NCBI GenBank assembly: GCA_002311645.1
Contig: DBYW01000056.1
Span: 13,382 to 40,994 of the forward strand
DNA: 27,613 nucleotides
Origin: Bacteroidales bacterium UBA1176
Lineage (GTDB): Bacteria; Bacteroidota; Bacteroidia; Bacteroidales; WCHB1-69
Direction: 5' to 3'
Part shown: one piece after another, positions 14,196-23,409 of the stretch
Numbering within the stretch: position 1 is the first letter of the stretch
How the letters are laid out: the number at the start of each line of letters is the position of its first letter
Program-made: the position numbers and the translations under genes
The notes under the pieces: generated by a model
The model's database searches: none
What the model was told of the DNA's origin: nothing
Seen by the model: the letters and a program-made list of their open reading frames with translations, nothing else

Positions 14196-15146
14196 ATGAA
14201 AAAGATATTAGTCATTGGTGCCTGCGGACAAATCGGTTCCGAGTTGACACCCGCCTTGCGCAAAGTATACGGCACGGACAATGTGATCGCTGCCGATATG
14301 ATTTATCCTTTAAAGGGCGACTTGGCCGATGCCGGTCCCTCTTGCAAGATTGATGCCACCAACGCCCAGGACATTGCCGATGCTGTGAAGAAATACAACA
14401 TTGACGCCATCTACAACCTCGCCGCCATCCTTTCCGCCAAGGCGGAGGCCAACCCCATGTTGGGCTGGAACGTTGGCGTCGGTGCCTTAATCAACTGTCT
14501 GGAAGTCTCCCGCGAGTTCGGCTGCGCGCTCTTCACCCCGAGCTCCATCGGCGCCTTCGGCCCCGACACGCCGCACGACATGACCCCTCAAGACACCATC
14601 CAACGTCCGAAGACCATCTACGGCGTCACCAAGGTCACAGGCGAGCTGCTGAGCGACTACTACTTCAAGCGCTTCGGCGTCGACACCCGCTCCGTGCGCT
14701 TCCCGGGGCTCATCTCCAACGTCACACTCCCCGGCGGCGGCACCACCGACTACGCTGTAGAAATCTACTATGCCGCTGTCAAGGGCGAGAAATTCACCTG
14801 CCCCATCGCAAAAGGCACCTATATGGACATGATGTACATGCCCGATGCCCTGAAGGCCGCCATCGACCTGATGGAAGCCGACCCCACCAAACTCATACAC
14901 CGCAACTCCTTCAACATCACGGCTATGAGCTTTGAACCCGAAATGATCTACGCCGAAATCAAAAAGCACATCCCCGATTTCCAAATGGAGTATCAATACG
15001 ATGAGCTCCGTCAAAACATTGCCGACTCATGGCCCAACCAGATGGACGACCACTGCGCCCGCGAGGAATGGGGCTTCAAACCGCAATACGACCTCGCATC
15101 CATGACAGAGGACATGCTCAAAGTGTTGAGTCAGAAACTGAAATAA
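14196..15146 (+). CDS. tdh: L-threonine 3-dehydrogenase, SDR type
   Basis: A 316-residue NAD-dependent extended short-chain dehydrogenase. The Rossmann motif GACGQIG is at residues 8-14 and the catalytic YxxxK is Tyr142/Lys146 in IYGVTK, with Ser116/Ser117 in TPSSIGAFGP. Length and sequence match the SDR-type threonine dehydrogenases of Bacteroidetes and trypanosomes, not the zinc-dependent MDR type of E. coli. It oxidises L-threonine to 2-amino-3-ketobutyrate, which a separate ligase (Kbl, not in this window) would cleave to glycine and acetyl-CoA. The gene is a single unit, divergent from the aminotransferase and ended by a strong terminator. Identification is strong; related UDP-sugar epimerases lack this N-terminal pattern. 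Confidence 0.9.
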   Translation: MKKILVIGACGQIGSELTPALRKVYGTDNVIAADMIYPLKGDLADAGPSCKIDATNAQDIADAVKKYNIDAIYNLAAILSAKAEANPMLGWNVGVGALINCLEVSREFGCALFTPSSIGAFGPDTPHDMTPQDTIQRPKTIYGVTKVTGELLSDYYFKRFGVDTRSVRFPGLISNVTLPGGGTTDYAVEIYYAAVKGEKFTCPIAKGTYMDMMYMPDALKAAIDLMEADPTKLIHRNSFNITAMSFEPEMIYAEIKKHIPDFQMEYQYDELRQNIADSWPNQMDDHCAREEWGFKPQYDLASMTEDMLKVLSQKLK

Positions 15147-15163
15147 ACATCACTTTATCCAAC

Positions 15164-15194
15164 AAAAAGACCTGCTGTTCGGCAGGTCTTTTTT
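15164..15194. terminator. Bidirectional intrinsic terminator between tdh and the T9SS cargo gene
   Basis: A perfect 11-bp stem, AAAAGACCTGC (15165-15175) with GCAGGTCTTTT (15182-15192), encloses a 6-nt loop TGTTCG. A T-run follows on the plus strand and an A-run precedes it, so it should stop both converging transcripts. Confidence 0.85.
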
Positions 15195-15199
15195 GTTCA

Positions 15200-18100
15200 T
15201 CAGAGCACCAAAACCGAGCCTTTCAACAAGAAACTCTCCCCCGCCCGATTTTGATACTGTATAATGTAATTGTAGAGCTCATTGGCACGGATTTCACCAT
15301 TCACCTCACCATTCCATCGGAATGCCTTGTCGCGAGACTCATACACCACGCCACCCCACCGGCTGTAAATCCGGATGGAGAAATTATACATCTGGTTCTG
15401 GTAGATTTCAGGCAACCCAAAATAGTCATTCAATCCATCTGCCACTGAAGGAGTGATGCTGTTGGGCAGGAAAATGTCCAACTCGCACGGCTGAATGGTG
15501 ATGACTGATCTAGAAACACATTCGCCACGTGTCGCCGTGACAGCATAGCTGCCGGGCTCCAAAACCGTAATGGTGGGTGTCATGTCGCCCGTGTCCCACA
15601 TGTATGAATCGAAATCGGGCGTGACAGACAAGTCCACACCGAGATCCCCGCATAGTGCGGGCGAACTTGACAACAGGCTGATGGATGTGTCGATTACTGT
15701 AAGAAACAAGGTCACCATACTGTCACAACCAAAACAAGATGTCAGGTTTTGGGTGACAACAAGGTTCCGACGCCCTTCCAGTTCCGACACATCGACGAAA
15801 AAGTTATCCGTCTCATAACTTTGTCCCTCGCACACATCATCGTATACTTGAGTATTATAATGGGGATAGGTCGTCAGATGCATGGTCACCACGCTATCGC
15901 AACCGTGGATTGTCTGGAACGACTGTTCATAGTCACCTTGCACAGAATAGCCGTAGCCGTTCCAGAAATATATGTCGCAAGTGGCCGTGTCAAATTCCGT
16001 ATGTTTGGATTCATAGACATTCAAATGCAGGGTCACCATGCTGTCACAGCCGTGAACTGTCTGGTACCGCCGCACATAATCACCGGTTTGTAGGAACGTG
16101 CTGTCGTCCCAAACATAATTTTCACAAGCTGACGCAGTAAATTCGGTGGCTGCGGGCTGGAATATCGTCAGATGCATGGTCACGGAGCTGTCGCAGCCGT
16201 GTTGGGTTTGATAATGACGCACAAAGTTGCCGGACTGGGTGTATGTGCTGTCGTCCCAAACATAGCTTTCACAATTCGAGGCATTGAATTCCGTCGACAC
16301 CGACGGGTGAACGACAAGATGCATGATGACAGAACTGTCGCATCCATCCGAGGAGGTGAAAGAGCGATGATAGTCTCCCGAACTGGTATAGGTTTGTCCA
16401 TTCCAGACGTAACTGTCGCATGCCGTCACCGTAAATTCGCTCGACTTGGGAGGAAGAATGGTCAGATGCATCGTCACGATGCTGTCGCAACCGTTCGCAG
16501 CAAAGAATTGTTGGTCATATTCACCGGAAACCGAGTACGGATAGCCATTCCAATAATAGGTATTACAAGCCGAAACAAAGAAAGAATCCACAACGGGGTT
16601 CAATATTTCAAGGTGGAGCGTCATGATAATGTCACACCCCGTAGCCATCGGCATCGTCACCACATAGTCGCCGCTTTGTGTATAAAGACTGTCTTGCCAC
16701 AAAAAGCTCCCGCATGTAGAGACGGAATACTCGAATGTCATGGGCGGCATGACGATCAGATGCATTGTCACGACACTGTCATAGCCGCCGGAAGACTGGA
16801 ACGTCTGCGTATAGTCGCCCGTGGATCCGTACGTGATGCCATTCCAGACATAGCTTTCACACGCCGTGACAGTAAACTCTGTTTGAATAATCACGTTATT
16901 GACAGTCAAGAAAGACCATGCCGTATCGTGTACCGAGCAGCATGACACCACATATCTCAGAGTGTCCTGGCCATAGAAGCCCGTGTCCGGGACATATAAG
17001 ATGGTGCTATCCATGAGGGTCACTGTGCCATATTGGGGAGCGTTCAATATTTGCAATGAAGGGAGATCACACGACAAATCATCGTTAAGCAGCGGAGCCA
17101 ACATCACGGGCTGATTCCTGAATGTCTCAGACAAATCGTTCCGAGCAATACAACTTTGAGGGACACCGACTATAATGTCCAAAGAATCCACCACCGTGCC
17201 GGCACAACCAGTCGTGTCTTGTCCAGACAAATAATACCTACCGCTGTGCGAAGCGTTTGCATTGGGTATAAGGAATGGGGGATCTGTTCTGTAAAAGCCA
17301 TTGGGCCCAGTCATCGTCACATTGACAAGACCTGATGCAGCCACCTGGAAAAAGATAGTGTCATCATGACAATATGGGGAAGAGGCGCTCAATTCTGCCT
17401 GTGCGTATTTTTGATAGTCGCTAAAGAAACCATACGAACAAGAGCCCGAAGAGCCATCGATTATGCCAAGATGGAAGTTTCCGGCACTATTTTGAACAAT
17501 CATCAAACTATTAATCGGGACATAAGACGACACATTCTTTTTGCAGTAAGACCACGTCGTGTCGGCCGGCACCGGCGTGAAGTCGGCAGCTGTCAACAAC
17601 GTACTGTCGTTATTGAACAGGAAATTGCCGACATGTTCCGTTTTCGCCAGAACAGTGATTGTCACATTCGTGGATGTGTTCGGACGGCTGTAGACGACCT
17701 TTCTGGATCCCGTGCATTCCAACTGCGGGAGAACCGTGCCTCCGACTTCTGTTGCCGTCCCTGTAAGTTGGAAGGCCACCACAGGCTTGTCAGACATGAT
17801 AACGGGAGCTTGGGACGACAGCGTATAGGCGTAATGGTTGCCAAAAGAGAGCGTGGCGGACGGGATGGAGTCGTTGTTGACAAAAATGGAGGTGCTTCCC
17901 GAGGTGTCTGTCGGGAACAGGAAGACGGTTTCATAAGAATAGCCGTTCCATATCGGGATGTAGACATTGCCGGCATAATTCACGGGCACGAGCTGGTCGC
18001 CCACCAAGTCGTACCCCGTGCCTTCCGCGACAGAATCGTCGGAAGAACTCACGGCGATGGGCTTGCTGGAATGGATAACCGTGTTGCCGAGATGCTGGTC

Positions 18101-18724
18101 TGCGTTGACGCTGGCCGCCTGCACCACATAAGTCTGTCCCCTGTTCAGATAAATGGTGAACGGCACGCCTGCACTGGCACCGTTCCGAAGATTATGGCTC
18201 GGAGTGATCGTGACCGCAGTATTGTCCTCCGTGGCCACAATCTCGATGCTGGAATATGGTGTGGGGACGTAGGTGCTCCGGTTAGGATTCCGTTGCTGCA
18301 TGCCCACCACAAAATGGCATCCCAAAGCATTTCGCCCTTTGAGCGCATATATCTCGCTATCATTGCCAACAACCTCGTAATAGACCGATGCATTGCCTGT
18401 GGAATGAATATGGAATCCATAGTTCAAGACCGTATTGACAGGCTGATTCTCAACCATGCCAATAATGCTGGACACATCGTATATATAGAAGGAGTTGGGA
18501 GGCAACGAGACAGTCACAGGCACATAATTCGGATTCGCCGGCTGTTCAAAAAACACCGTGACAGAGTCATCCAAGGATGAGATACAGAAACGGATAGGAC
18601 TTTGCTGATGACCAGAAGTCAGATCTGGCGCCGCAAACCAAAAAGACGTGTCAATTTGCCCAAACGAGGAGAGCCACGTACAAACCAACATCAAAAAAAT
18701 CAACAGAAATTTCCTATCAAGCAT
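15200..18724 (-). CDS. T9SS type B cargo: IgGFc-binding-like domain, repeats, CHU_C domain
   Basis: A 1174-residue cell-surface or secreted protein. The ATG at 18724 gives a signal peptide (FLLIFLMLVCTWLSSFG then Q); a TTG four codons upstream is less likely. An IgGFc-binding-like domain fills about residues 25-430 (FWFAAPD, FHIHSTGNASVYYEV). A short cadherin/Ig-like segment (VMLAPLLNDD) follows near 540-600. Residues about 610-1010 are about eight 47-residue repeats with a Cys near the start and a GCDS-V-TMHL ending. The C-terminus is a gliding-motility CHU_C (type B) sorting domain, DIFLPNSITP through IRIYSRWGGVVYES and FRWNG, which directs export by the type IX system and surface attachment. 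It probably acts in adhesion or binding, which is inferred from domains. Confidence 0.87.
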   Translation of the reverse strand: MLDRKFLLIFLMLVCTWLSSFGQIDTSFWFAAPDLTSGHQQSPIRFCISSLDDSVTVFFEQPANPNYVPVTVSLPPNSFYIYDVSSIIGMVENQPVNTVLNYGFHIHSTGNASVYYEVVGNDSEIYALKGRNALGCHFVVGMQQRNPNRSTYVPTPYSSIEIVATEDNTAVTITPSHNLRNGASAGVPFTIYLNRGQTYVVQAASVNADQHLGNTVIHSSKPIAVSSSDDSVAEGTGYDLVGDQLVPVNYAGNVYIPIWNGYSYETVFLFPTDTSGSTSIFVNNDSIPSATLSFGNHYAYTLSSQAPVIMSDKPVVAFQLTGTATEVGGTVLPQLECTGSRKVVYSRPNTSTNVTITVLAKTEHVGNFLFNNDSTLLTAADFTPVPADTTWSYCKKNVSSYVPINSLMIVQNSAGNFHLGIIDGSSGSCSYGFFSDYQKYAQAELSASSPYCHDDTIFFQVAASGLVNVTMTGPNGFYRTDPPFLIPNANASHSGRYYLSGQDTTGCAGTVVDSLDIIVGVPQSCIARNDLSETFRNQPVMLAPLLNDDLSCDLPSLQILNAPQYGTVTLMDSTILYVPDTGFYGQDTLRYVVSCCSVHDTAWSFLTVNNVIIQTEFTVTACESYVWNGITYGSTGDYTQTFQSSGGYDSVVTMHLIVMPPMTFEYSVSTCGSFLWQDSLYTQSGDYVVTMPMATGCDIIMTLHLEILNPVVDSFFVSACNTYYWNGYPYSVSGEYDQQFFAANGCDSIVTMHLTILPPKSSEFTVTACDSYVWNGQTYTSSGDYHRSFTSSDGCDSSVIMHLVVHPSVSTEFNASNCESYVWDDSTYTQSGNFVRHYQTQHGCDSSVTMHLTIFQPAATEFTASACENYVWDDSTFLQTGDYVRRYQTVHGCDSMVTLHLNVYESKHTEFDTATCDIYFWNGYGYSVQGDYEQSFQTIHGCDSVVTMHLTTYPHYNTQVYDDVCEGQSYETDNFFVDVSELEGRRNLVVTQNLTSCFGCDSMVTLFLTVIDTSISLLSSSPALCGDLGVDLSVTPDFDSYMWDTGDMTPTITVLEPGSYAVTATRGECVSRSVITIQPCELDIFLPNSITPSVADGLNDYFGLPEIYQNQMYNFSIRIYSRWGGVVYESRDKAFRWNGEVNGEIRANELYNYIIQYQNRAGESFLLKGSVLVL
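15681..16882 (-). repeat. About eight tandem ~141-bp coding repeats
   Basis: Seven clear units and one degenerate unit (about 15681-15853) encode the Cys-x-x-Tyr-x-Trp ... GCDS-V-TMHL module. Adjacent units 5 and 6 share exact DNA such as TGCTGTCGTCCCAAACATA (plus-strand reading, near 16100 and 16246), suggesting recent duplication or gene conversion. Such arrays commonly vary in copy number between strains. Confidence 0.8.
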
Positions 18725-18925
18725 ATATAAGAGCAAATCAAAAACACATTATTGATTTTCGATGCTTTATTTCAATGACAATCAACAATTAAAATTTATT
18801 TCAATAGTTTGCAAAATTACAACTTTTAAGAATACGAGAAAGTCATTGTAAAATATTTACCATTTCCAGGCAGACTTCGCACGGAAGATCAAGCAAGGTG
18901 CTTCGAGCGGCCCATTCATGCAAGG
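18725..18925. other. Intergenic spacer between tamL end and the T9SS cargo gene
   Basis: About 200 A+T-rich bases without a coding frame. The only recognised signal is the leftward -7 box at 18812-18819. No hairpin with a T-run was seen for termination of the tamL transcript. Confidence 0.5.
18812..18819 (-). promoter_or_regulatory. -7 box TAATTTTG of the T9SS cargo gene
   Basis: The minus strand reads TAATTTTG, a TAnnTTTG match about 88 bp before the ATG at 18724, implying an A+T-rich leader of about 80 nt. Confidence 0.45.
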
Positions 18926-21322
18926 TCAGAAAGCATATCCGATGGCGAATTTGAGTCCATTTTGCAACGCCAGTCGCCTGCCATCGTTGATAAACCATTT
19001 CTTGTTTATCCAACGGCCAATGCTTGTGCGCGTAGGGTCGTAGAGCGGCACTGCATAGTCGACGCGGATGACGAAAAAGCCGAAGTCGAGGCGCAGTCCC
19101 ACACCCGCGTCCAGGGCGAATTCCTTATAGAACCGTCGGATGTCGAAATTGGCGCCCTCCATGTCCCCATAGTCGCGTGTCAACCAAATATTACCGGCAT
19201 CGGCGAAAATGCCATACTTGAAAGAGCGGTAGAGTGTGCCTCTGTATTCAAGATTGAGCTCGATTTTAACATCGCCCGTGAACAGGCTGTCGCGACCGTG
19301 CTCATAGCTTCCGGGACCGACGCCACGATATGGCCAGCCTCTCATACTGTTACTCGTGCCCATGTAGAAGCCGCGTTCATAAGGGACGTATGAATCCTTG
19401 TCAAGCGGGATTATGGCACCGGCATTCATACGCAGAGCCATGGTGTTCTTGCTGTCGAACTTGTAGGAGTAATTCCACGTGAACTCCATTTTCTCGAAAG
19501 AGGTGTAGTTATACCCGTCCTCGTCCAGTGAATTCACCCCCAACACCCACCTGTGGTCTGGCGTAAACAGTGAGTTAATCCCTTTCAGGAAAAGGCCTGA
19601 CGACTCCATGCTCACCGACATACGCAAGTTGTGAGCACGGTGTTCGAAGGCAAAAGGAACCAAAAAGTCAAAATTATACTTCAAGGAAAGCATGAAAAAT
19701 TTGTTGAACCTGTTCTGGTAAGATTCCGGATAATCCCAATAGTTCAACATGTTGGCATACCATCTATCGTTATTGTTAATTGTACTGATATCGATAGGGC
19801 TGAAGCTGTGGTTCATATAGCTGATCGGACTCCAGTTATATGTGATGGCTGCATTATAAAGGAGTCTGTGATACAGGCCGGAATAATTGACACCGAACTT
19901 GATGGCGGTGTTGCGTCGCACGGAGGAGCGCTTATGGTAATTGCCGAAAAACAGCAGTTTGGGCCATGTAAGCGACACATTGAGACCGAACTCAGGATAG
20001 GAGAATGAGTGGTTATGAAACAGGTTGGACAAGGAGTAGTAGAAATAACCGCCCGACAGATTAATCTTGAGTTGCTCCGCGCCTTTGAAGATATTGCGGT
20101 TGGAATAGCTCAGCGAAATGTATGACTTGTCGTTGCGCAAGTCTATCTGGCCGCCCACGCTATGTACCTTCGACCGGGTGAGGCGATAGATGGCATCCAA
20201 GTATCCGACATGATGGAGTGTATCCAATAAACTGTCAACCTCCTGGTACGTGATGTTATAGTATGAAAAATTATCCAACTGGCTGATGGCCATGCTACTG
20301 CGTCGCTTGGCCTCCTGTGAATAGGGCTCACCTGTGCGTGTATAAATAGTTTGGGCTATAGTACGATACTTAAAGTCACGGATCGGTTCCCGCAAGTCAT
20401 CGTAATGCGGGGTGATGAAGCGGTAAAAAGTGGAGTCCGTCTTGTCGCGGTAATTCCGATACACCACGGTATCGTTCATCTGGTCCAACGGATCGTTGGC
20501 ATTGTATCGCGTATGCACATATACATTATTAAAATGGTATTTATATAAGTAACGTGCAGAATTTTCGCCTTCCGGAATGCGCAAGATGATGGATAGTGTG
20601 ACGGTATGGGGGTCCGCTTGCGTGGAGTCGGCAGGCATGTCGTAGGTAACCTCGCCCCTCATGATGGACTTCTCAACATAATAGTAGCCTTCATCCCGCA
20701 ACAAGTTCACAATGCGAGTGAATTCCTCCGTGATAGCATCCTCGTCATATTGCATGCCCTCCTCCAAATCGGATTCCTCTTTGTGTATTACAAATATGCG
20801 CCTATATTCCGGAATCGCAATATCATAGTTGATTTTCCGGATATGATAGGGAGCATGCGCCATGATGCTGTAGTTCACAACGGCTTTCTTGGGATTGTGG
20901 CGTTTGAATTGCACACTATAATCCGCCTCTGCATCAAAATAGCCCCATTGGTTCATCACGGTGGTGAGTTGTTTCAAGGAGCTCTCAATATAACTGGAAT
21001 CCAACAGCACCGGAGCTTCCCCGACGCGATAGCGGAGGAAACGGCGGAACTTGGAATCCTTCAGCTGTCCGTTTTTGTCGAAAGTGGGTTGTCCGAGACT
21101 GTACCACATCGTACGAAACCGGATGATATCGAGGAATTTCTTGTTGGGAATGGGGCGCACATACGATTTGAGCTCCTCAAAATTGGGATTGCGGGCATCC
21201 GTGACCGTAACCTTGTTCTTGACAAGCATGTATTCTCCTTCGGCCAGTGGCTTGGTAGAGCTGCAAGATGCACACAACACAAGCAGCAGGCAGAATACCG
21301 GGAAAACATGCCGTCTCAACAT
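18926..21322 (-). CDS. tamL: BamA/TamA-family outer-membrane lipoprotein (TamL-like)
   Basis: A 798-residue outer-membrane protein. The ATG at 21322 gives a lipoprotein signal (VFPVFCLLLVLCASC, lipidated Cys20) followed by SSTKPLAEGEYMLVKNKV, the usual start of Bacteroidetes TamL. The longer frame from 21508 overlaps mreD and lacks a signal, so it is rejected. The N-terminal half holds POTRA-like beta-alpha segments; the second half is a 16-strand-type barrel with alternating aromatic strands and a terminal aromatic residue (AIGYAF). TamL is thought to work with TamB in moving proteins or lipids to the outer membrane. It begins two bases after the mreD stop and ends the iorA-tamL run. BamA itself is usually not lipidated, which favours TamL. 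Confidence 0.85.
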   Translation of the reverse strand: MLRRHVFPVFCLLLVLCASCSSTKPLAEGEYMLVKNKVTVTDARNPNFEELKSYVRPIPNKKFLDIIRFRTMWYSLGQPTFDKNGQLKDSKFRRFLRYRVGEAPVLLDSSYIESSLKQLTTVMNQWGYFDAEADYSVQFKRHNPKKAVVNYSIMAHAPYHIRKINYDIAIPEYRRIFVIHKEESDLEEGMQYDEDAITEEFTRIVNLLRDEGYYYVEKSIMRGEVTYDMPADSTQADPHTVTLSIILRIPEGENSARYLYKYHFNNVYVHTRYNANDPLDQMNDTVVYRNYRDKTDSTFYRFITPHYDDLREPIRDFKYRTIAQTIYTRTGEPYSQEAKRRSSMAISQLDNFSYYNITYQEVDSLLDTLHHVGYLDAIYRLTRSKVHSVGGQIDLRNDKSYISLSYSNRNIFKGAEQLKINLSGGYFYYSLSNLFHNHSFSYPEFGLNVSLTWPKLLFFGNYHKRSSVRRNTAIKFGVNYSGLYHRLLYNAAITYNWSPISYMNHSFSPIDISTINNNDRWYANMLNYWDYPESYQNRFNKFFMLSLKYNFDFLVPFAFEHRAHNLRMSVSMESSGLFLKGINSLFTPDHRWVLGVNSLDEDGYNYTSFEKMEFTWNYSYKFDSKNTMALRMNAGAIIPLDKDSYVPYERGFYMGTSNSMRGWPYRGVGPGSYEHGRDSLFTGDVKIELNLEYRGTLYRSFKYGIFADAGNIWLTRDYGDMEGANFDIRRFYKEFALDAGVGLRLDFGFFVIRVDYAVPLYDPTRTSIGRWINKKWFINDGRRLALQNGLKFAIGYAF

Positions 21323-21324
21323 GC

Positions 21325-21840
21325 TCAATATTTTCGTTCGGCAGAATAGAAGATATACAGCAGGCAGAGCAACAAGAAGATGGTGAAAATCGTGTTGCAC
21401 AGAATAGAGAGCAGCGTATGGCCGAAATTGGCAAACGAAAGCGTTTCCAACATAACCACACAAATCTGATGGAGCAGCGACAGTAAAGATGTGTAGATAA
21501 ACATCCACTTAAAGTCCTTGACCCCTGGCACAGGTCTGTCGATGCCCTCGGAGGCTTTACCCGCATTCAGGTTATGGACAAGATAGGGACGCACGAACAT
21601 AACCACCACACAGGCAAAGGCATTCACCCCCAAAGTGTGGGCGAACATGTCAATCACCAGTCCTGTGACAAAGCCAATGGAATATTGTGCCGACAATGGC
21701 AATTCCAACGGCAGCAACAGCAAGGCGAGCAAGTATATGGCAGGCGTGGCAAAGCCGAAGAGGTTGATTTGGCTACAAACGAATACTTGCAGCACAATCA
21801 CCACCAAGAATCTCAACATGTTCGAGAATATATTGTTCAT
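21325..21840 (-). CDS. mreD: Rod shape-determining protein MreD
   Basis: A 171-residue membrane protein with about five or six hydrophobic helices and the MreD pattern, including IGFVTGLVIDMFAHTLGVNA near the middle. MreD is part of the elongasome, which with MreB, MreC, RodA and PBP2 directs lateral cell-wall synthesis. It follows mreC by 18 bp and precedes tamL by two bases. mreB, mrdA and rodA are not in the window, although mreB usually stands before mreC and mrdA/rodA after mreD in this phylum. Confidence 0.88.
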   Translation of the reverse strand: MNNIFSNMLRFLVVIVLQVFVCSQINLFGFATPAIYLLALLLLPLELPLSAQYSIGFVTGLVIDMFAHTLGVNAFACVVVMFVRPYLVHNLNAGKASEGIDRPVPGVKDFKWMFIYTSLLSLLHQICVVMLETLSFANFGHTLLSILCNTIFTIFLLLCLLYIFYSAERKY

Positions 21841-21858
21841 CGGGCTTTGTTTTAATTG

Positions 21859-22707
21859 CTATTCGGTCTTGAAACCACTTTTCAGGGTGTCGATTTCACT
21901 CTTATATTGATTTTCAATCAGATAAACCAGTCCCAAGCGCTTAAAATCAGTAGCCAAGCGCAGTTTGATGGTCAGGAAGCTGGCATTTTTGCCCACCATC
22001 ACCTCTTTCACGGTGCCGATGAGCATGCCTTTGGGGAAGATGTTCGAGAATCCGCTGGTCATCACCGAGTCTCCGACATTGATTTCGAGGTGTTGTGGGA
22101 TGTTCTCCAAGAAAGCGACCTCGGGGTCGGGGCCTTCCCAGACAACCGTGCCCACCTGGTTAATGGGGGAAACGATTGCGCTGATGCGGGAGTCGGGGTG
22201 CAGGATGGGGATGATGGCGGAAAAGTGCTTCGACACGTCGCTAACCACACCGACGACCCCCGTGGGAGAGGTCACAGCCATATCCTTGCAGATCCCGTCC
22301 TCACTGCCCTTATCCACGATAATGTAGTTGAATGCCTGATCTGTAGTCTTGAAAATAACATGGGCGTAGGAGTAGTCATACAGGCGCATGCGCTTGGTGT
22401 GCAAAGAGTCCACCTCGCTCATTTGAGTGAGCGTCGTGTCATCTTTCACAATGAACATGTTGTCCTGTTCGCGCAACAGTGCAATATTCTGCTGCACCAG
22501 TTTTTCGTTCTCCGGTCCCAGACTGAACGTGTGCATTACTCCCGACCAGCTCTTCTGGATGGGCCCAGTGATGCTTTGACTGAAGCGTGCGAGCTTGTAG
22601 CCGCTGTACGACATCGACTTCCCAAGCATCAATATGGACAGCACCAGAAGAACTGCGAGCAGGAAATAATGAAAGTTGTTCTTAAAGAACTCAATCAGGT
22701 TGTTCAT
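21859..22707 (-). CDS. mreC: Rod shape-determining protein MreC
   Basis: A 282-residue single-pass inner-membrane protein. One transmembrane helix lies at about residues 12-30 (YFLLAVLLVLSILML). A coiled coil follows at about 65-100. The periplasmic double beta-barrel domain is recognisable from IVDKGSEDGICKDMAV and TGVVGVVSDVS. It dimerises and links MreB inside the cell to PBP2 outside. It starts 18 bp after the iorB stop, with no promoter between, so co-transcription with iorAB is likely. The usual mreB neighbour upstream is replaced by iorB. Confidence 0.9.
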   Translation of the reverse strand: MNNLIEFFKNNFHYFLLAVLLVLSILMLGKSMSYSGYKLARFSQSITGPIQKSWSGVMHTFSLGPENEKLVQQNIALLREQDNMFIVKDDTTLTQMSEVDSLHTKRMRLYDYSYAHVIFKTTDQAFNYIIVDKGSEDGICKDMAVTSPTGVVGVVSDVSKHFSAIIPILHPDSRISAIVSPINQVGTVVWEGPDPEVAFLENIPQHLEINVGDSVMTSGFSNIFPKGMLIGTVKEVMVGKNASFLTIKLRLATDFKRLGLVYLIENQYKSEIDTLKSGFKTE

Positions 22708-22725
22708 CCGAACGTTGGAATAGCA

Positions 22726-23307
22726 TTACAATTTCTCGGCGAATTCCTTGCCGGCGCGCAAGCAGGCGATGTTGGTGTTGACCACATCTTCACCCTTGCG
22801 GGCAAAGTTTTCACGCACCGCGGCCTCGATCTCCTCGAAGGGGATGCCCAGATACGGGGAGGCAGCACCCAGGATCACCATGTTGGCGGAGCGGGCAGAG
22901 CCGAGGTCCTTGGCAATCTGGTCGGCATTGATGACGACCTTGTTCTTGAGCTTGCCCAACTCGGCGGAGAGCTTGTCCGTGTCCGGATAGTTGGGGATGT
23001 TGATGAAAGGCTGGTCATTGGTGATGAGCCATCCCGTCTCAGGGTTGAGCCACGGCAGATAGCGCAGAGACTCCATCGGCTCCACGGAAATGATCATGTC
23101 CGCTTTGCCCAACGGGATGAGGTCGGAGGCGATCTCCTGGTCTGAGAGGCGGAAGTGCGACTGCACGTCGCCACCACGCTGGCTCATACCGTGGACCTCG
23201 GCCTGTTTCATGTACATTCCTCTTTTGACAGCGGCATAGCCGACTATTGTGGCGATGGAGAGGATACCCTGACCGCCAACTCCTGCTAATATGATGTCTA
23301 TTTTCAT
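22726..23307 (-). CDS. iorB: Indolepyruvate:ferredoxin oxidoreductase, beta subunit
   Basis: A 193-residue protein of the 2-oxoacid:ferredoxin oxidoreductase gamma-type domain: LAGVGGQGILSI near the N-terminus and EVHGMSQRGGDVQSHFR around residues 37-53 are family signatures. With IorA it oxidises aryl pyruvates from aromatic amino acids to aryl-acetyl-CoA, reducing ferredoxin. It follows iorA on the same strand after a 99-bp spacer that contains a repeat element. The enzyme is soluble and oxygen-sensitive, consistent with an anaerobe. Confidence 0.92.
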   Translation of the reverse strand: MKIDIILAGVGGQGILSIATIVGYAAVKRGMYMKQAEVHGMSQRGGDVQSHFRLSDQEIASDLIPLGKADMIISVEPMESLRYLPWLNPETGWLITNDQPFINIPNYPDTDKLSAELGKLKNKVVINADQIAKDLGSARSANMVILGAASPYLGIPFEEIEAAVRENFARKGEDVVNTNIACLRAGKEFAEKL

Positions 23308-23341
23308 TTTTCGAAAGTGATTTTTGTTTGTTATTTAATAT

Positions 23342-23409
23342 GCTATTGGCTATTGGCTTTTGGTCTTTGGCTTTTAGCCAACAGCCAATATCCAATGTCC
23401 AATATCCTA
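23342..23409. repeat. TATTGGC-type imperfect palindromic repeat between iorA and iorB
   Basis: The spacer holds repeated TATTGGC/TTTGGC units on the left and their inverse (GCCAATAT, CCAATGTCCAATAT) on the right, with a small central hairpin TTGGC-TTTTA-GCCAA. Similar strings occur between genes in many Bacteroidetes (recalled, not checked). In the mRNA it could form structure between the two cistrons. Confidence 0.6.

Noticed and set aside
15681..16882. CRISPR or non-coding satellite repeat
   Set aside because: The repeats are in frame, keep conserved Cys, Trp and GCDS residues, and belong to one long coding sequence.
17366..18580. 404-codon ORF on the plus strand
   Set aside because: It is antisense to the T9SS cargo gene, whose domains and signal peptide are recognisable; the open frame follows from codon bias in that gene.
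21323..21508. N-terminal extension of tamL from 21508
   Set aside because: It overlaps mreD in another frame and would bury the lipoprotein signal that starts at 21322.
21856..23145. 429-codon ORF on the plus strand
   Set aside because: It lies antisense to mreC and iorB, both of which have clear family motifs; the His- and Val-rich product is typical of an antisense shadow.
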